From NCBI RefSeq assembly GCF_037975245.1, contig NC_092568.1:6052501-6116500 (forward strand): 64,000 bases of DNA. The letters run 5' to 3'. Position numbers and translations under genes: made by a program. The stretch is from Apostichopus japonicus. Its lineage: Eukaryota; Echinodermata; Holothuroidea; Aspidochirotida; Stichopodidae. How positions within the stretch are numbered: position 1 is the stretch's first letter; every line of letters begins with the position of its first letter. Shown piece after piece: positions 54,449-64,000 of this stretch. Under the pieces are notes generated by a model. The model did not search any database and was not told the DNA's origin. It saw only the letters and a program-made list of their open reading frames with translations.

Positions 54449-57400
54449 GTAAGTGTAATTTTTATTTTTTATTATTTTTATGATTACCGGCATGAGACGT
54501 TTCTGTGTGCGCGAGTCTTCACACCCTATAATTGTCTTTGTATTGGTTGATTTGAGTGAGCACACTTTAATTTTCTTTGTATTGGTTGATTTGAGTGAGC
54601 ACACTTTAATTGTCTTTGTATTTGGTTGATTTGAGTGAGAACTCTTTAATTGTCTTTGTATTGGGTTGATTTGAGTGAGAACTCTTTAATTGTCTTTGTA
54701 TTTGGTTGATTTGAGTGAGCACACTTTAATTTTCTTTGTATTTGGTTGATTTGAGTGAGAAGACTTTAATTTTCTTTATATTTGGTTGGTTTGAGTGAGA
54801 ACACTTTGATTGTCTTTGTATTTGGTTGATTTGAGTGAGAACACTTTAATTGTCTTTGTATTTGGTTGATTGATCTACATATTTCTTTTAAAATGAGATC
54901 TTATGAAGTTCTTGTCATTTGTATTTTGTTTCTTTCCTCTCTCAGGTGCAATAGGGCTGCTACTTATATCCAGTGCTGTCACAATATCGGTGCCGTTTGC
55001 CATGGGAAAAGTGATTGACACAATCTACAAATCATCTGATGACAGTGTGAAAATGATGACAGATCTTTCACTCCTTTGTAAGGTTCTCATACTGGTATTT
55101 ATTTGTGGTGCTGCGGCTAACTTTGGTAGGATTTTTCTCATGGAGACTTCGGGTAAGTGGAGAAGGGATTATTTGAACCTTTCTTCCCATTAATTCAAAT
55201 CTTTTTGTCAACTTCAAACTAGTTAAGATCGAATAAAATAGTGTATGTGTGTGGAATAGGGATTTCAATGTCTTGTTCAATATTCATCTCAAATCCTCCA
55301 AAGATCAGGAAGCTCATACCACCCCACCTCACTCAAAAATCGATCAAATCATGTTTAATTTTAAAGATATTCAAAGAATATAGTATTTCAGTTTTTTACG
55401 GTAGGCATCAGTCAAGCAGAGCCTACTGTACTTTCCATGATCTAATAATCCAAAGCAGATTCAGGAGTTCATTGGCATCAAGGGTCAGGTCGGGCTCAAA
55501 ACAATTAGGGTTTTTGAAGTACTCATTTTTGCTTTTAGTATCATACAAAAATGAAAATACATTGTTCATTATCCCATATTTCCCTGTGTTGGCTCATTAG
55601 CCCTGGGCCCTGTGCTGTAGCCTCGCCCCTAGCTCCTGACCCCACTCTCGTCAGACATTGAAAATTGTTCAATGATTGAGACAAGAAAATATAACTTTGA
55701 GGTTAAGTGCTGTAATGGTGACAGTCAACTGATTGTTGAAGTGTGCATTTAAGTGACCATTGTTGAACATAATACATACTAGAAGCAGATACAGGGAAAT
55801 TATTCTTATTTATTTGTTTTATCACAAAAAAATTACAATGTGAATGGAAGTCTTCTATAAAGCCTGAATTAGCTTAACAGAGTAGAAGACTCCTAGTAAA
55901 GAAGAAAAATATAATACAAGTTGATTGAGCAGAATGATCCAGATACTTTAAGGAGTAATAACTAGACAGGATAACATTGTCTCAGTTCATAAAGAATTTA
56001 GCTATAAATGTAATTACTTAATATATAAATAGAGCATAAAGACCGTATTGTACATACTAGATACTAGAAGCAGATACAGGGCAATTATTGTACATACTAC
56101 AGTATTAGAAGCAGATACAGGGAAATTATTGTACATACTACATACTAGAAGCAGATACAGGGAAATAATTTTCATACTAGATACTAGAAGCAGATACAGG
56201 GAAATTATTGTACATACTACAGTATTAGAAGCAGATACAAGGAAAGTATTGTACATACTACATACTAGAAGCAGATACAGGGAGGGGATACAGAGGCTCG
56301 AGTCCCAACTTTCGAGACATTTTGGGCAATGTTGATATTAGTTATAAGCATTCTGTTACACTTTATACCAATATTTTCCTATGCACAGTTAGTTTTGTAT
56401 AAATTTAACCAATTCTTGGCCAGGCCCCCTATTCTGATTAATTTGAATCTGCTCTAGCATATTGGTTGCCAACACTAATGACCTTTGAAGTTGTATGATA
56501 GCTTTAACATTCCATAGTTTCTTGTTTCATTGAATCCAGCCGTTACAAGAGCACCTCTTTAAAGTAGAATCTGTCAATGTGTTGGTGTTAAGTTTGAATG
56601 TTGAATGTTCATGGTAGTCAATCAGTATTTCAGTTTCATATTTTCTGATTCATCAGGACAAGGAATTATCAAGCGGTTAAGAGTGCACCTCTATCAATGT
56701 AGAATCTATCACAGTGTTGCTGTTAAGTTTGAATGTTCATGGTAGTAAGTAGTATTTCAGTTTCATATTTTCTGATTCATCAGGACAAAGAATTATCAAG
56801 CGGTTACGTGTGCAGCTGTATCAATCAATAATCCGTCAGGAGATAGCCTTCTTTGATAAATCAAGAACTGGTGAGCTTATCAACAGACTCTCCAACGATG
56901 CATCCAAAGTCGGTAATTCAGTCACAAGGAATGTCTCTGACGGTCTCCGTTCTGTCGTGCAAGTCATCGGAGGTGTTGGGATGATGGTAAATAATTGTTA
57001 CAATTTTCTGTCTTAGAGCTGCATTGTACATGACAAATGTAGACTTAAACTCCAAGACTTTGGCCTCCCTCTGTCTACAATGGTTCACATTAAATTCACG
57101 TAGTGGATAGCTCGTCCTGTCCGTTTCATGTTTTATTTAACACAACCACTGTGCCCAGCAATCTAACCATACGATGTAATGTTTATTGCAGACATTTCAT
57201 AAAGGTCTCTATTAGATGAAGGACACTTGTATGTAACAAATATGTGCCTCTGAGTCATTAAGTAAATCACTGGCAACGAAGTCCATGACTGTATCTTGAT
57301 TTTGTGTTTCTCCATAATTAAGCCTTCTAAGCTGCTTTAAACCAACATCCAAGATGTTTGCTTCAAGAGTCAGAATTACAGGAACATACAACCATGGTAG

Positions 57401-60400
57401 TACCAAACGTTATTTATGTCTAGATATTACGTCAAACACTATCATATTATTGTTACTTTTGATGTAAGTCCTAAAAGCTGCTTTTGATGAATTAAGACAA
57501 CGGTAACTGAAGGCGTAATTAAACTTCTGACATAGGTTTAATATTATGTTTACCTAGGAGGTTGATGCACTTGGAAAGAAATCTTAAATCGACAACATTT
57601 GTGAGGTTTAATGAGACATCCTATTAGTACACACCTGTGTTTGTTTTTCTTTGTTAGGAAATCAATATTGGGATAGATTTATTGGCTGTAGGAGATGTTT
57701 TTAGACATAACATGAGTGGGAAGACTTGTGAATGATGTTTTTATCTTCTGGAATATTGCATTTCTGATATGAAAAGTTCCTCATTATAAAGTCTGTAAAT
57801 ACTCATCTTTACGTTGTATTGTCAATCATTGTGTCTGTAATTCTAAGACAATTTATCCAGAATCTGTTTTTATATTTCATCAAATAGGGACTATTTCAAA
57901 AAGACAGTGCACTTTGTGAAGAAAAAAATTGTCATCAAAATTGGAAATTGTTGTTGATAAGCAAAAGGTTTTGTTGAGTTGTCTCTACAGGACACAAAAA
58001 ATGACAAATATAGAATTATACATGAAATGCAGAATGTGAGCCCAAATTTCATTTAAAGCATGACACATTGCGTCATTTTCAACAGTTATAATCAATCATC
58101 TGTTGTAAGTTTTAGCTTACAGACAGAGTTCATTACATTGTGTATTAGTAGTGTCAGTTAAATTTTTCATACAGTGGTATGTAAATGACTGCTACATTGA
58201 TATGACAGTACAGACCAATCAAAAGAGACAGTCATAGACGCTGAAGATGAATATAAACATATTGTAATTAATGTAACCTCTATTGTATTGTACAACATTA
58301 TTACTATAGAGCACCGGCTTCCTTCAGTACTTGGCAGTATAATCCCATGTGGTTGCATCATAAAATGTGTAAATAATGTAACTTCTAGTATGTTATACAA
58401 CATTATTACTATAGACACTGGCTTCCTTCAGTACCTTACAGTGTAATCCCATGTAGTTGCATCATAAAATGTGTAAATAATGTAACTTCTAGTATGTTAT
58501 ACAACATTATTACTATAGACACTGGCTTCCTTCAGTACCTTACAGTGTAATCCCATGTAGTTGCATCATAAAATGTGTAAATAATGTAACTTCTAGTATG
58601 TTATACAACATTATTACTATAGACACTGGCTTCCTTCAGTACCTTACAGTGTAATCCCATGTAGTTGCATCATAAAATGTGTAAATAATGTAACTTCTAG
58701 TATGTTATACAACATTATTACTATAGACACTGGCTTCCTTCAGTACCTTACAGTGTAATCCCATGTAGTTGCATCATAAAATGTGTAAATAATGTAACTT
58801 TCTAGTATGTTATACAACATTATTACTATAGACACTGGCTTCCTTCAGTACCTTACAGTATAATCCCTCTTAGTTGCTTCACCAAATGTGTAAATAATGT
58901 AACTTCTATTGTATTATACAACATTATTACTTAATAGCACTTCCTTCCTTCAGTAACTTACAGTATAATTCCACTTAATTGCATCACTAAATGTGTAAAT
59001 AATGTGACCGCTATTGTATTGTACAACATTATTACTATAGAGAACTGGCTTCCTTCAGTACCTTACAGTATAATCCCACTTCAATGTTTTATCCCACCTA
59101 GTGGTATCACATGCATGTCAACAAAGTAAATAACTTTACTAATTGGCAATATCTATTTCAATGTTTGTATCACATAATATGTAAAATTTTCATCAACCAC
59201 ACTATTGTTACCAATAATTTATCTTTGTTCCTTTACAGTTTTTTACTTCAGTCAAGTTAGCTGGGATTGTTTTGACAGTCATCCCACCCCTCTCTATTCT
59301 TGCTGTTATTTATGGCAGATTTGTCCGGAAAATTTCTCGACAGGTGCAAGACTCTTTGGCCAAGTCAACTGAGGTATTTACAAAACGTCCTGTTTTGTCA
59401 AATGTTATCACAATGATTTCAAAGTGAATCTTTTGTCCCTGCAATATTTATTACAAACTAGCATGCATTCATATTTTGGCCATTTTATTAAACCTATATG
59501 TGTTCTAGTGGATGAGTGTTTTTGTACGTGTGTGCCTGTGTGCGTTTGTTTTTCTATCTGACCGAGGACTTGAACAAAAGAATTCCAGGTCCTCGGTTGT
59601 GATTTCTAAGAATTATATTGTATGGGGTATTGTTAAGGTTAGGGTACGTGGATTTGAACAATGGAAAATACAATGGGGTCCTCGGTTGGAATGTAATACA
59701 AACATGTGTGTGCGTTTGTGTTAAGTCAGTGATCGCTTTATTTCGGACCACAGATCAAAGATGTGTTGTGAAAATATCAAAAACAGTGTATGATAAGCCC
59801 TCTAGTCCTGTATTATAAGCAAACGTTTCATTGTGAATGGAAGAATGCTCTGGTTGTGTGGAAGGAATCTATAACACTCTTTGGATATATTTCAAATTTG
59901 AATCTCTATCAATGACTTTTTTTCCTCATTTCGTTTGCAGATTGCAGAGGAAAGAATCAGCAGTATTCGTACAGTGAGAGCCTTTGCTCAGGAAACAAGA
60001 GAAATTCAGTCATATGCCTCTAAAATAAACGATGTCTTTCAGCTAACTAAGAAAGAGGCCTTAATGTGGGGTATATTTTATAGTTCAGTAAGTGTTTTAG
60101 TAAAGCTTGAATCTTTCCTTTTGTTAATATGTATGATTCCTTCAGGACTTTTCTTAAGGAGCATCTGATCTAACACTTTCTCTTCACGTCATGCCATGTC
60201 TCTCAGTGTCACAACATGGCATTAAAAGTCTATATTTATGTATGTGTTGTTTATAGCATGATTCTTGTCTCTTAGAGCAAGGACTATAATTTTAAAGTTA
60301 CAACATTGAGTGTCTCTACGACTATCAATACTAATTAGTAGTTAGTAATTTTTAATTAGTAATCAGTAAGTAGTTCAGACCTGAATTTTGTTGGCTTTTA

Positions 60401-63156
60401 AAACCTGTTTGCAAACCATAAAAAGAAAACCAAGGCTGTTGATATTTTTTGCATATAACAGATGAGTCATGATTCCTTTTACCTGGTTGGAAAGTCTTCC
60501 ATATCAAGTAAATGTGTCACCAGTAGAGAACCAGAATGTTTTGTGAGCTGTATACATGTATAAGCTTATCATTCTCCTCAGCAGAGATACAAAGTACTGT
60601 CAATAAAACTCTAAATATGACTTACACTACTCTTGTTTTGTATTAGTGAGTAATGAACATTTTATAGCTTGGTGTGATTTTGTGAAGCATTCACTTTTAA
60701 TACTGTCAATCTATAAACTCTACACACGCTTTCCTATACCGAGGTACATTGTTTGAAGACAGTCATTCCATATTTTTTCTTTGTATAGATGGGTCTTTCT
60801 GGAAATCTCATGATTCTGGGTGTTCTGTACAACGGTGGGATGATGATGTCAGAGTCACAGATCACGGTGGGAGATCTGTCTGCATTTCTTCTCTATACTG
60901 CATACGTTGGTGTGTCAATTGGAGGTGAGTTATCAACAATGCTTTAGAAATGCCTTATGCCAACACCAAAGTTTTCCTTGTTTAAAACAGCTGATATGGT
61001 TAGTTCCAGGTTTCATTCGTTCTTTATTGAGGTAACTATCACTGCTGGTAACAGTGAATTATTTCATAGTGCTTAACAATGGTACAAATCAGCTGATTGG
61101 TCTAGTCACATTGGAGCACACCCATCTTCTGACCAGAGTGCTATGTGTTGGAAAGGCTGGACATAGAAATATGTTGCTATGAACATGTTTAAGGCTTATA
61201 TAGAGTGTTGATATTTGTTTTCAAAATGGATTTTGTAAAACCTTAGTTACCACCCTCTCCAAAGCCAATTACCAAGCCCAGCCAAGCACTCATGCTTCAG
61301 GTGCCAGAACCACAGTTTACCTCTGCATGTGTGTCTGTGTGTGTATTGAACACTGTTCTTGATGCAAATATTATCTTTGCAGAGCCTCCCTCCAGTGTAT
61401 GTTCATGTCATTCTCTGCAGCTGAAAGGGTTCTTATTTTAATTCTAGCAAATGGATCAACTTGTCACATTTCTTTAATAAAACAACAAAATTTGTGATAT
61501 TTCCTTATGAGCAGGTCTCAGCAGTTTCTATGCTGAATTGATGGGAGGTATTGGTGCAAGCACACGACTCTGGCAGCTTCTGGACAGAGAACCTTCTATT
61601 CCTTTATCCGGTAACCCTACTCAATCCATCAATCAATCAATCAATCAGAGAATATAAGTAAACACAACTTAGTAAAGTTTGCTTCCTTTAGAAATCTAAT
61701 GCTACAGGTACTCAATCAAAAGGAATCTAAATCCATTGAAATGCAGATATTGTTTAGATTTGCCACATTTTTCATTTGATATCACTTCACTCTGTCATAT
61801 GCAATGGTGCTAAGCAGCATAGCATGTCTATGAGGATAACAGAATGGGTTTTAGATTTTAATAACTCAGTTTAAGCTCAACCATGCTGTATAAGAATAAT
61901 GTGGTTATGATGTTATGAGGGGAGATAAATACTTTGTATATAGCTAGTGGCCTGGCTTTGACATTATAGCTTACTTTAATCTGTCCTTGGGAAGTATTTA
62001 TCAAACATGATACAACTTTACATGCACAAATCCTATATCGGACTGTTGCATTTCAAAGCATCAAATTTATATAGATCACAGGAATGGTATATTTTAGTCT
62101 CTGCTCCACAATTGTTTTCTCCACTTTCTCTTTTCTCACGATTAGTGAGTTAACATTGCTTTTGTTCCTTCATAACAGTTGGCATTACACCAAGTCAATC
62201 ACAACTTCAAGGCAGGATTGAGTTTAAAAACATTGATTTCTCTTACCCGATGAGGATGGACGTGCCCGTGTTTTCAGGTTTAAGTTTAGAAGCTCCAGCT
62301 AGCTCCGTCACTGCCATTGTGGGCGCCAGCGGCTCAGGAAAATCAACTCTAGCTTCTCTCCTTCTGAGATATTATGACCCAGATCAAGGTAATGAATATT
62401 CATTAGATTATAGTATAATGAAATATCAAGGCATTAATATTAATGTGGGTGTCCCTTGTTTTATGAACTTGAAGTACTAAACCCAAAAGGTTCTTTTACC
62501 TTCATACAAACACTAGAATACTCATGGATGACATCTAATACCTTTTTCTTGTAATTCCATTAGAAGACATATTGTTTGTTGTCATTATCTTTGTTTTCTC
62601 TTGATGTTTGTGTTGCTTCTAAGGATTTGACCTAATAGTCTATGTACTAGACTCAGTAGTCTAGCCTTTTTTGTTAATCTGATGTAATGATCTGATGTTA
62701 TGGCCAATGTGCTAGTCTAAGTAGTCTAGCCTTTTTTGTTGATCTGATGTAATGATCTGATGTAATGGCCAATGTGCTAGACTAATTTATCCAACCACTT
62801 TGGTTAGTGAGTCATTGCTGGAATTAAAGGGTCCTTTCTCAAAAGAATAAATGTTGTATAGAAATTCAATATGAATTGACAGCGGTGGGTTTAATGGCCT
62901 ACAACATATCATAATTAATATTGTGTGTGCATTAATACTTTAAGGATTTTAAACCATAGAAATGACTAATATATATTAAATATTTTGTATATATAAGGAG
63001 ATAACCAACCACCTAAATTAAGGATTGCCTTAATGCCTCTCATCAACGAAGTCTTCCCTCATTTCTTCCTGTGTAGGACATGTGGAGTTGGATGGTCAAG
63101 ATATTCGTGAATTGAGTCCAGAGTGGCTAAGACATCAGATTGGGACAGTCAGTCAG
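54112..63156 (+). CDS. ABCB10-type mitochondrial ABC half-transporter (partial; nine exons)
   Basis: Nine exons with consensus splice sites join without a frame break into 517 codons. The N-terminus (residues 1-79) is rich in Arg, Lys and Ser and lacks Asp/Glu, as in a mitochondrial presequence. A six-helix transmembrane domain spans about residues 114-410. The nucleotide-binding domain starts near 430, with an A-loop Tyr443, Walker [10 protein letters not shown] (469-477) and the Q-loop Gln517 as the last residue seen. The signature motif, Walker B and H-loop lie right of the window. ABCB10 works as a homodimer in the inner mitochondrial membrane, in haem/erythroid and redox metabolism; the transported substrate is not read from sequence. 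Human ABCB10 is about 740 residues, so roughly 200 remain. ABCB8 is the main alternative. Confidence 0.93.
54482..54527 (-). mobile_element. End fragment of TTAA MITE family A in ABCB10 intron 1
   Basis: In reverse orientation it matches the first 46 bp of the family (AGGGTGTGAAGACTCGCGC ... CATGCCGGTAATC). It lies only 34 bp after exon 1. The rest of the element and the TTAA borders are absent. Confidence 0.8.
54528..54880. repeat. Minisatellite of about 40 bp in ABCB10 intron 1
   Basis: About nine units of the type TTGTCTTTGTATTTGGTTGA followed by TTTGAGTGAGAACACTTTAA. Confidence 0.9.
54946..55152 (+). CDS. ABCB10 exon 2 (transmembrane helices 1-2)
   Basis: Bounded by CTCTCTCAG and GTAAGT. 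It encodes residues 113-181, with two hydrophobic helices ([19 protein letters not shown] and [19 protein letters not shown]). It starts and ends in phase 1. Confidence 0.92.
55153..56783. other. ABCB10 intron 2
   Basis: No exon is seen besides a partial tandem copy of the start of exon 3 (listed separately). A single unit of the 45-bp repeat lies at about 55765-55800. Confidence 0.6.
56047..56283. repeat. Minisatellite of about 45 bp in ABCB10 intron 2
   Basis: Five or six units of the type TACTAGAAGCAGATACAGGG followed by AAATTATTGTACA. Confidence 0.9.
56533..56816 (+). repeat. Tandem duplication that includes the 3' splice site and start of ABCB10 exon 3
   Basis: The block GTGTTGGTGTTAAGTTTGAA ... 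TTTTCTGATTCATCAG|GACAAGGAATTATCAAGCGG (acceptor ending 56656) is repeated about 127 bp later as the genuine acceptor at 56783. A remnant of a third block (CCGTTACAAGAGCACCTC) precedes it. The 5' copy would encode about 20 exon-3-like residues ([14 protein letters not shown]) and then run into a stop, so it is a decoy acceptor. Confidence 0.88.
56784..56986 (+). CDS. ABCB10 exon 3
   Basis: Acceptor GATTCATCAG, donor GTAAAT. It encodes residues 182-249, including [20 protein letters not shown] and [20 protein letters not shown], the strongly conserved intracellular loop of ABCB half-transporters. It ends in phase 0. Confidence 0.95.
56987..59238. other. ABCB10 intron 3
   Basis: No exon is seen; its right half is the 104-bp minisatellite. 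Confidence 0.6.
58180..59080. repeat. Minisatellite, 104-bp unit, in ABCB10 intron 3
   Basis: The word GACACTGGCTTCC recurs at 58414, 58518, 58622, 58726 and 58831. Central units are almost identical, while outer units (from about 58180 and after 58860) are diverged. Confidence 0.93.
59239..59373 (+). CDS. ABCB10 exon 4
   Basis: Acceptor CCTTTACAG, donor GTATTT. 45 codons (residues 250-294): transmembrane helix 4 ([20 protein letters not shown]) and the following basic loop with [16 protein letters not shown]. Phase 0 at both ends. Confidence 0.94.
59941..60087 (+). CDS. ABCB10 exon 5
   Basis: Acceptor TTTCGTTTGCAG, donor GTAAGT. 49 codons (295-343): [16 protein letters not shown], the typical ABCB coupling-loop motif, and the start of helix 5. 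Phase 0 at both ends. Confidence 0.95.
60789..60924 (+). CDS. ABCB10 exon 6
   Basis: Acceptor CTTTGTATAG, donor GTGAGT. Residues 344-388, helix 5 ([16 protein letters not shown]) and helix 6 ([17 protein letters not shown]). Ends in phase 1. Confidence 0.95.
60925..62178. other. ABCB10 introns 6 and 7 around exon 7
   Basis: No further gene is seen. A (CAAT)n run lies near 61621-61650 and a (TG)n run near 61326-61345. Confidence 0.5.
61515..61610 (+). CDS. ABCB10 exon 7
   Basis: Acceptor TTATGAGCAG, donor GTAACC. Residues 389-420, [20 protein letters not shown] and LLDREPSIP, the link between the last helix and the nucleotide-binding domain. Phase 1 at both ends. Confidence 0.93.
62179..62388 (+). 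CDS. ABCB10 exon 8 (Walker A)
   Basis: Acceptor TTCATAACAG, donor GTAATG. Residues 421-490, start of the nucleotide-binding domain: [13 protein letters not shown] with the aromatic A-loop, and Walker [10 protein letters not shown], then [10 protein letters not shown]. Phase 1 at both ends. Confidence 0.96.
62637..62800. repeat. Tandem repeat of about 67 bp in ABCB10 intron 8
   Basis: Two to three units with CCAATGTGCTAG, AGTAGTCTAGCCTTTTTTG and GATCTGATGTAATG. Confidence 0.8.
63077..63156 (+). CDS. ABCB10 exon 9 (Q-loop)
   Basis: Acceptor CCTGTGTAG, donor GTTAGT. Residues 491-517, [20 protein letters not shown] and GTVSQ, ending on the Q-loop Gln. Ends in phase 0. The next exon is outside the window or beyond the minisatellite. 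Confidence 0.95.
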
Positions 63157-63638
63157 GTTAGTTACCAAACATTAGTTCTTGTTTCAATCTCCAAAGTTAA
63201 AATTAATTGTTTGTTTGCAATAACGTTATCACAATTAACAAGTTTTCATTGCTCACAACATGATTCTAATGTGTAAATATAGACAAAACTAAACAAATAT
63301 TGGCCTTAAGTTCAAACAAACAATCAACTTTACTCTCATATTTGTAAAGAAACGAAGAAATGATTGTCTAGAAGAAGGCTTGAAATAGTTGTCTTCAGTG
63401 TTAATGTGAGTCATGCCTCCTACCATACAAACTTTCCAGGCTAATGGTGCCTGGGGTCAGAGGTCAGAGGTCAGAGGACACAGTACCTTGCATAGAGTGT
63501 ATCAACCATACACCTGGTTAATTTGATACAATGCAAGAAACTGCAGGGAAGGGATTTAAGAAAAATTAAGCATTTTATTTCTATAAAAGAAAATTGGAAA
63601 GAGAAAACTAAGGAGTAAATTGTTCAGGTTAGGTTTGC

Positions 63639-64000
63639 ACCGCTTCATCTGAGTAAATCATATTACTTCAATCTCTGGTTTCTTCATCTAACTAAATCAT
63701 ATTACTTCAATCCCCTGGTTGCTTCATCTAACTAAATCATATAACTTCAATCTCTGGTTACTTCATCTAACTAAATCATATTACTTCAACCTCTGGTTGC
63801 TTCATCTAACTAAATCATATTACTTCAACCTCTGGTTGCTTCATCTAACTAAATCATATTACTTCAATCCCTGGTTGCTTCTTCTAACTAAATCATATTA
63901 CTTCAATCCCTGGTTGCTTCATCTAACTAAATCATATTACTTCAACCTCTGGTTGCTTCTTCTAACTAAATCATGTTACTTCAATCCCTGGTTGCTTCAT
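63639..64000. repeat. Minisatellite of about 40 bp in ABCB10 intron 9, cut by the window end
   Basis: Nine or so units of the type TTGCTTCATCTAACTAAATC followed by ATATTACTTCAATCTCTGG. Confidence 0.93.

Noticed and set aside
56048-56335. 95-codon frame with repeated LDTRSRYRE
   Set aside because: It is the 45-bp intron 2 minisatellite of ABCB10 read in a chance open frame.

Overview
This window is a piece of animal nuclear DNA. It is AT-rich, its genes have small exons with GT...AG introns, and most of it is transposable elements and minisatellites. The gene families and the repeats (Mag-like Ty3/Gypsy element, TTAA-flanked Kolobok-like elements with a THAP remnant, CR1/L2-type LINEs, many hAT MITEs) suggest a marine invertebrate deuterostome, possibly an echinoderm such as a sea cucumber. 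That assignment is inference; no species-specific sequence was checked.

Two protein-coding genes are recognised on the + strand. The first is a WSCD-type (WSC-domain protein / carbohydrate) sulfotransferase. It is seen as an internal exon at 6610-6816 and the last exon at 41767-42128, which join in phase across a single 34,950-bp intron; its upstream exons lie left of the window. The second is an ABCB10-type mitochondrial inner-membrane ABC half-transporter starting at 54112. Nine exons (517 codons) are present, up to the Q-loop, and the rest lies to the right of the window.

The giant sulfotransferase intron is a transposon nest. It holds GGCCTTGTTCACA elements, TTAA-flanked MITEs (one inserted inside another element), four hAT-like elements (three with readable flanking direct repeats), a young but broken Gypsy element with a 5-bp target duplication, an internally deleted LINE, a Kolobok-like element with a THAP remnant, an L1/Tx1-like LINE fragment, and several tandem arrays. 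Inside it, on the opposite strand, lies a candidate nested gene I do not recognise (exons between 26161 and 28293). Its successive exons keep one open frame and it may have two alternative C-terminal exons. A CpG-rich, promoter-like stretch lies at its 5' side.

Between the two + strand genes (42129-54111) lie a G-rich minisatellite with a 497-bp higher-order duplication, a LINE RT fragment, another TTAA MITE, a tRNA-derived SINE-like unit and long stretches with nothing recognisable. At least five of the eight complete or partly seen ABCB10 introns after exon 1 carry their own minisatellite. Intron 2 contains a tandem copy of the start of exon 3 including a decoy splice acceptor.

All exon calls rest on reading frames, splice-site words and family resemblance read by eye; no alignment or database search was possible.
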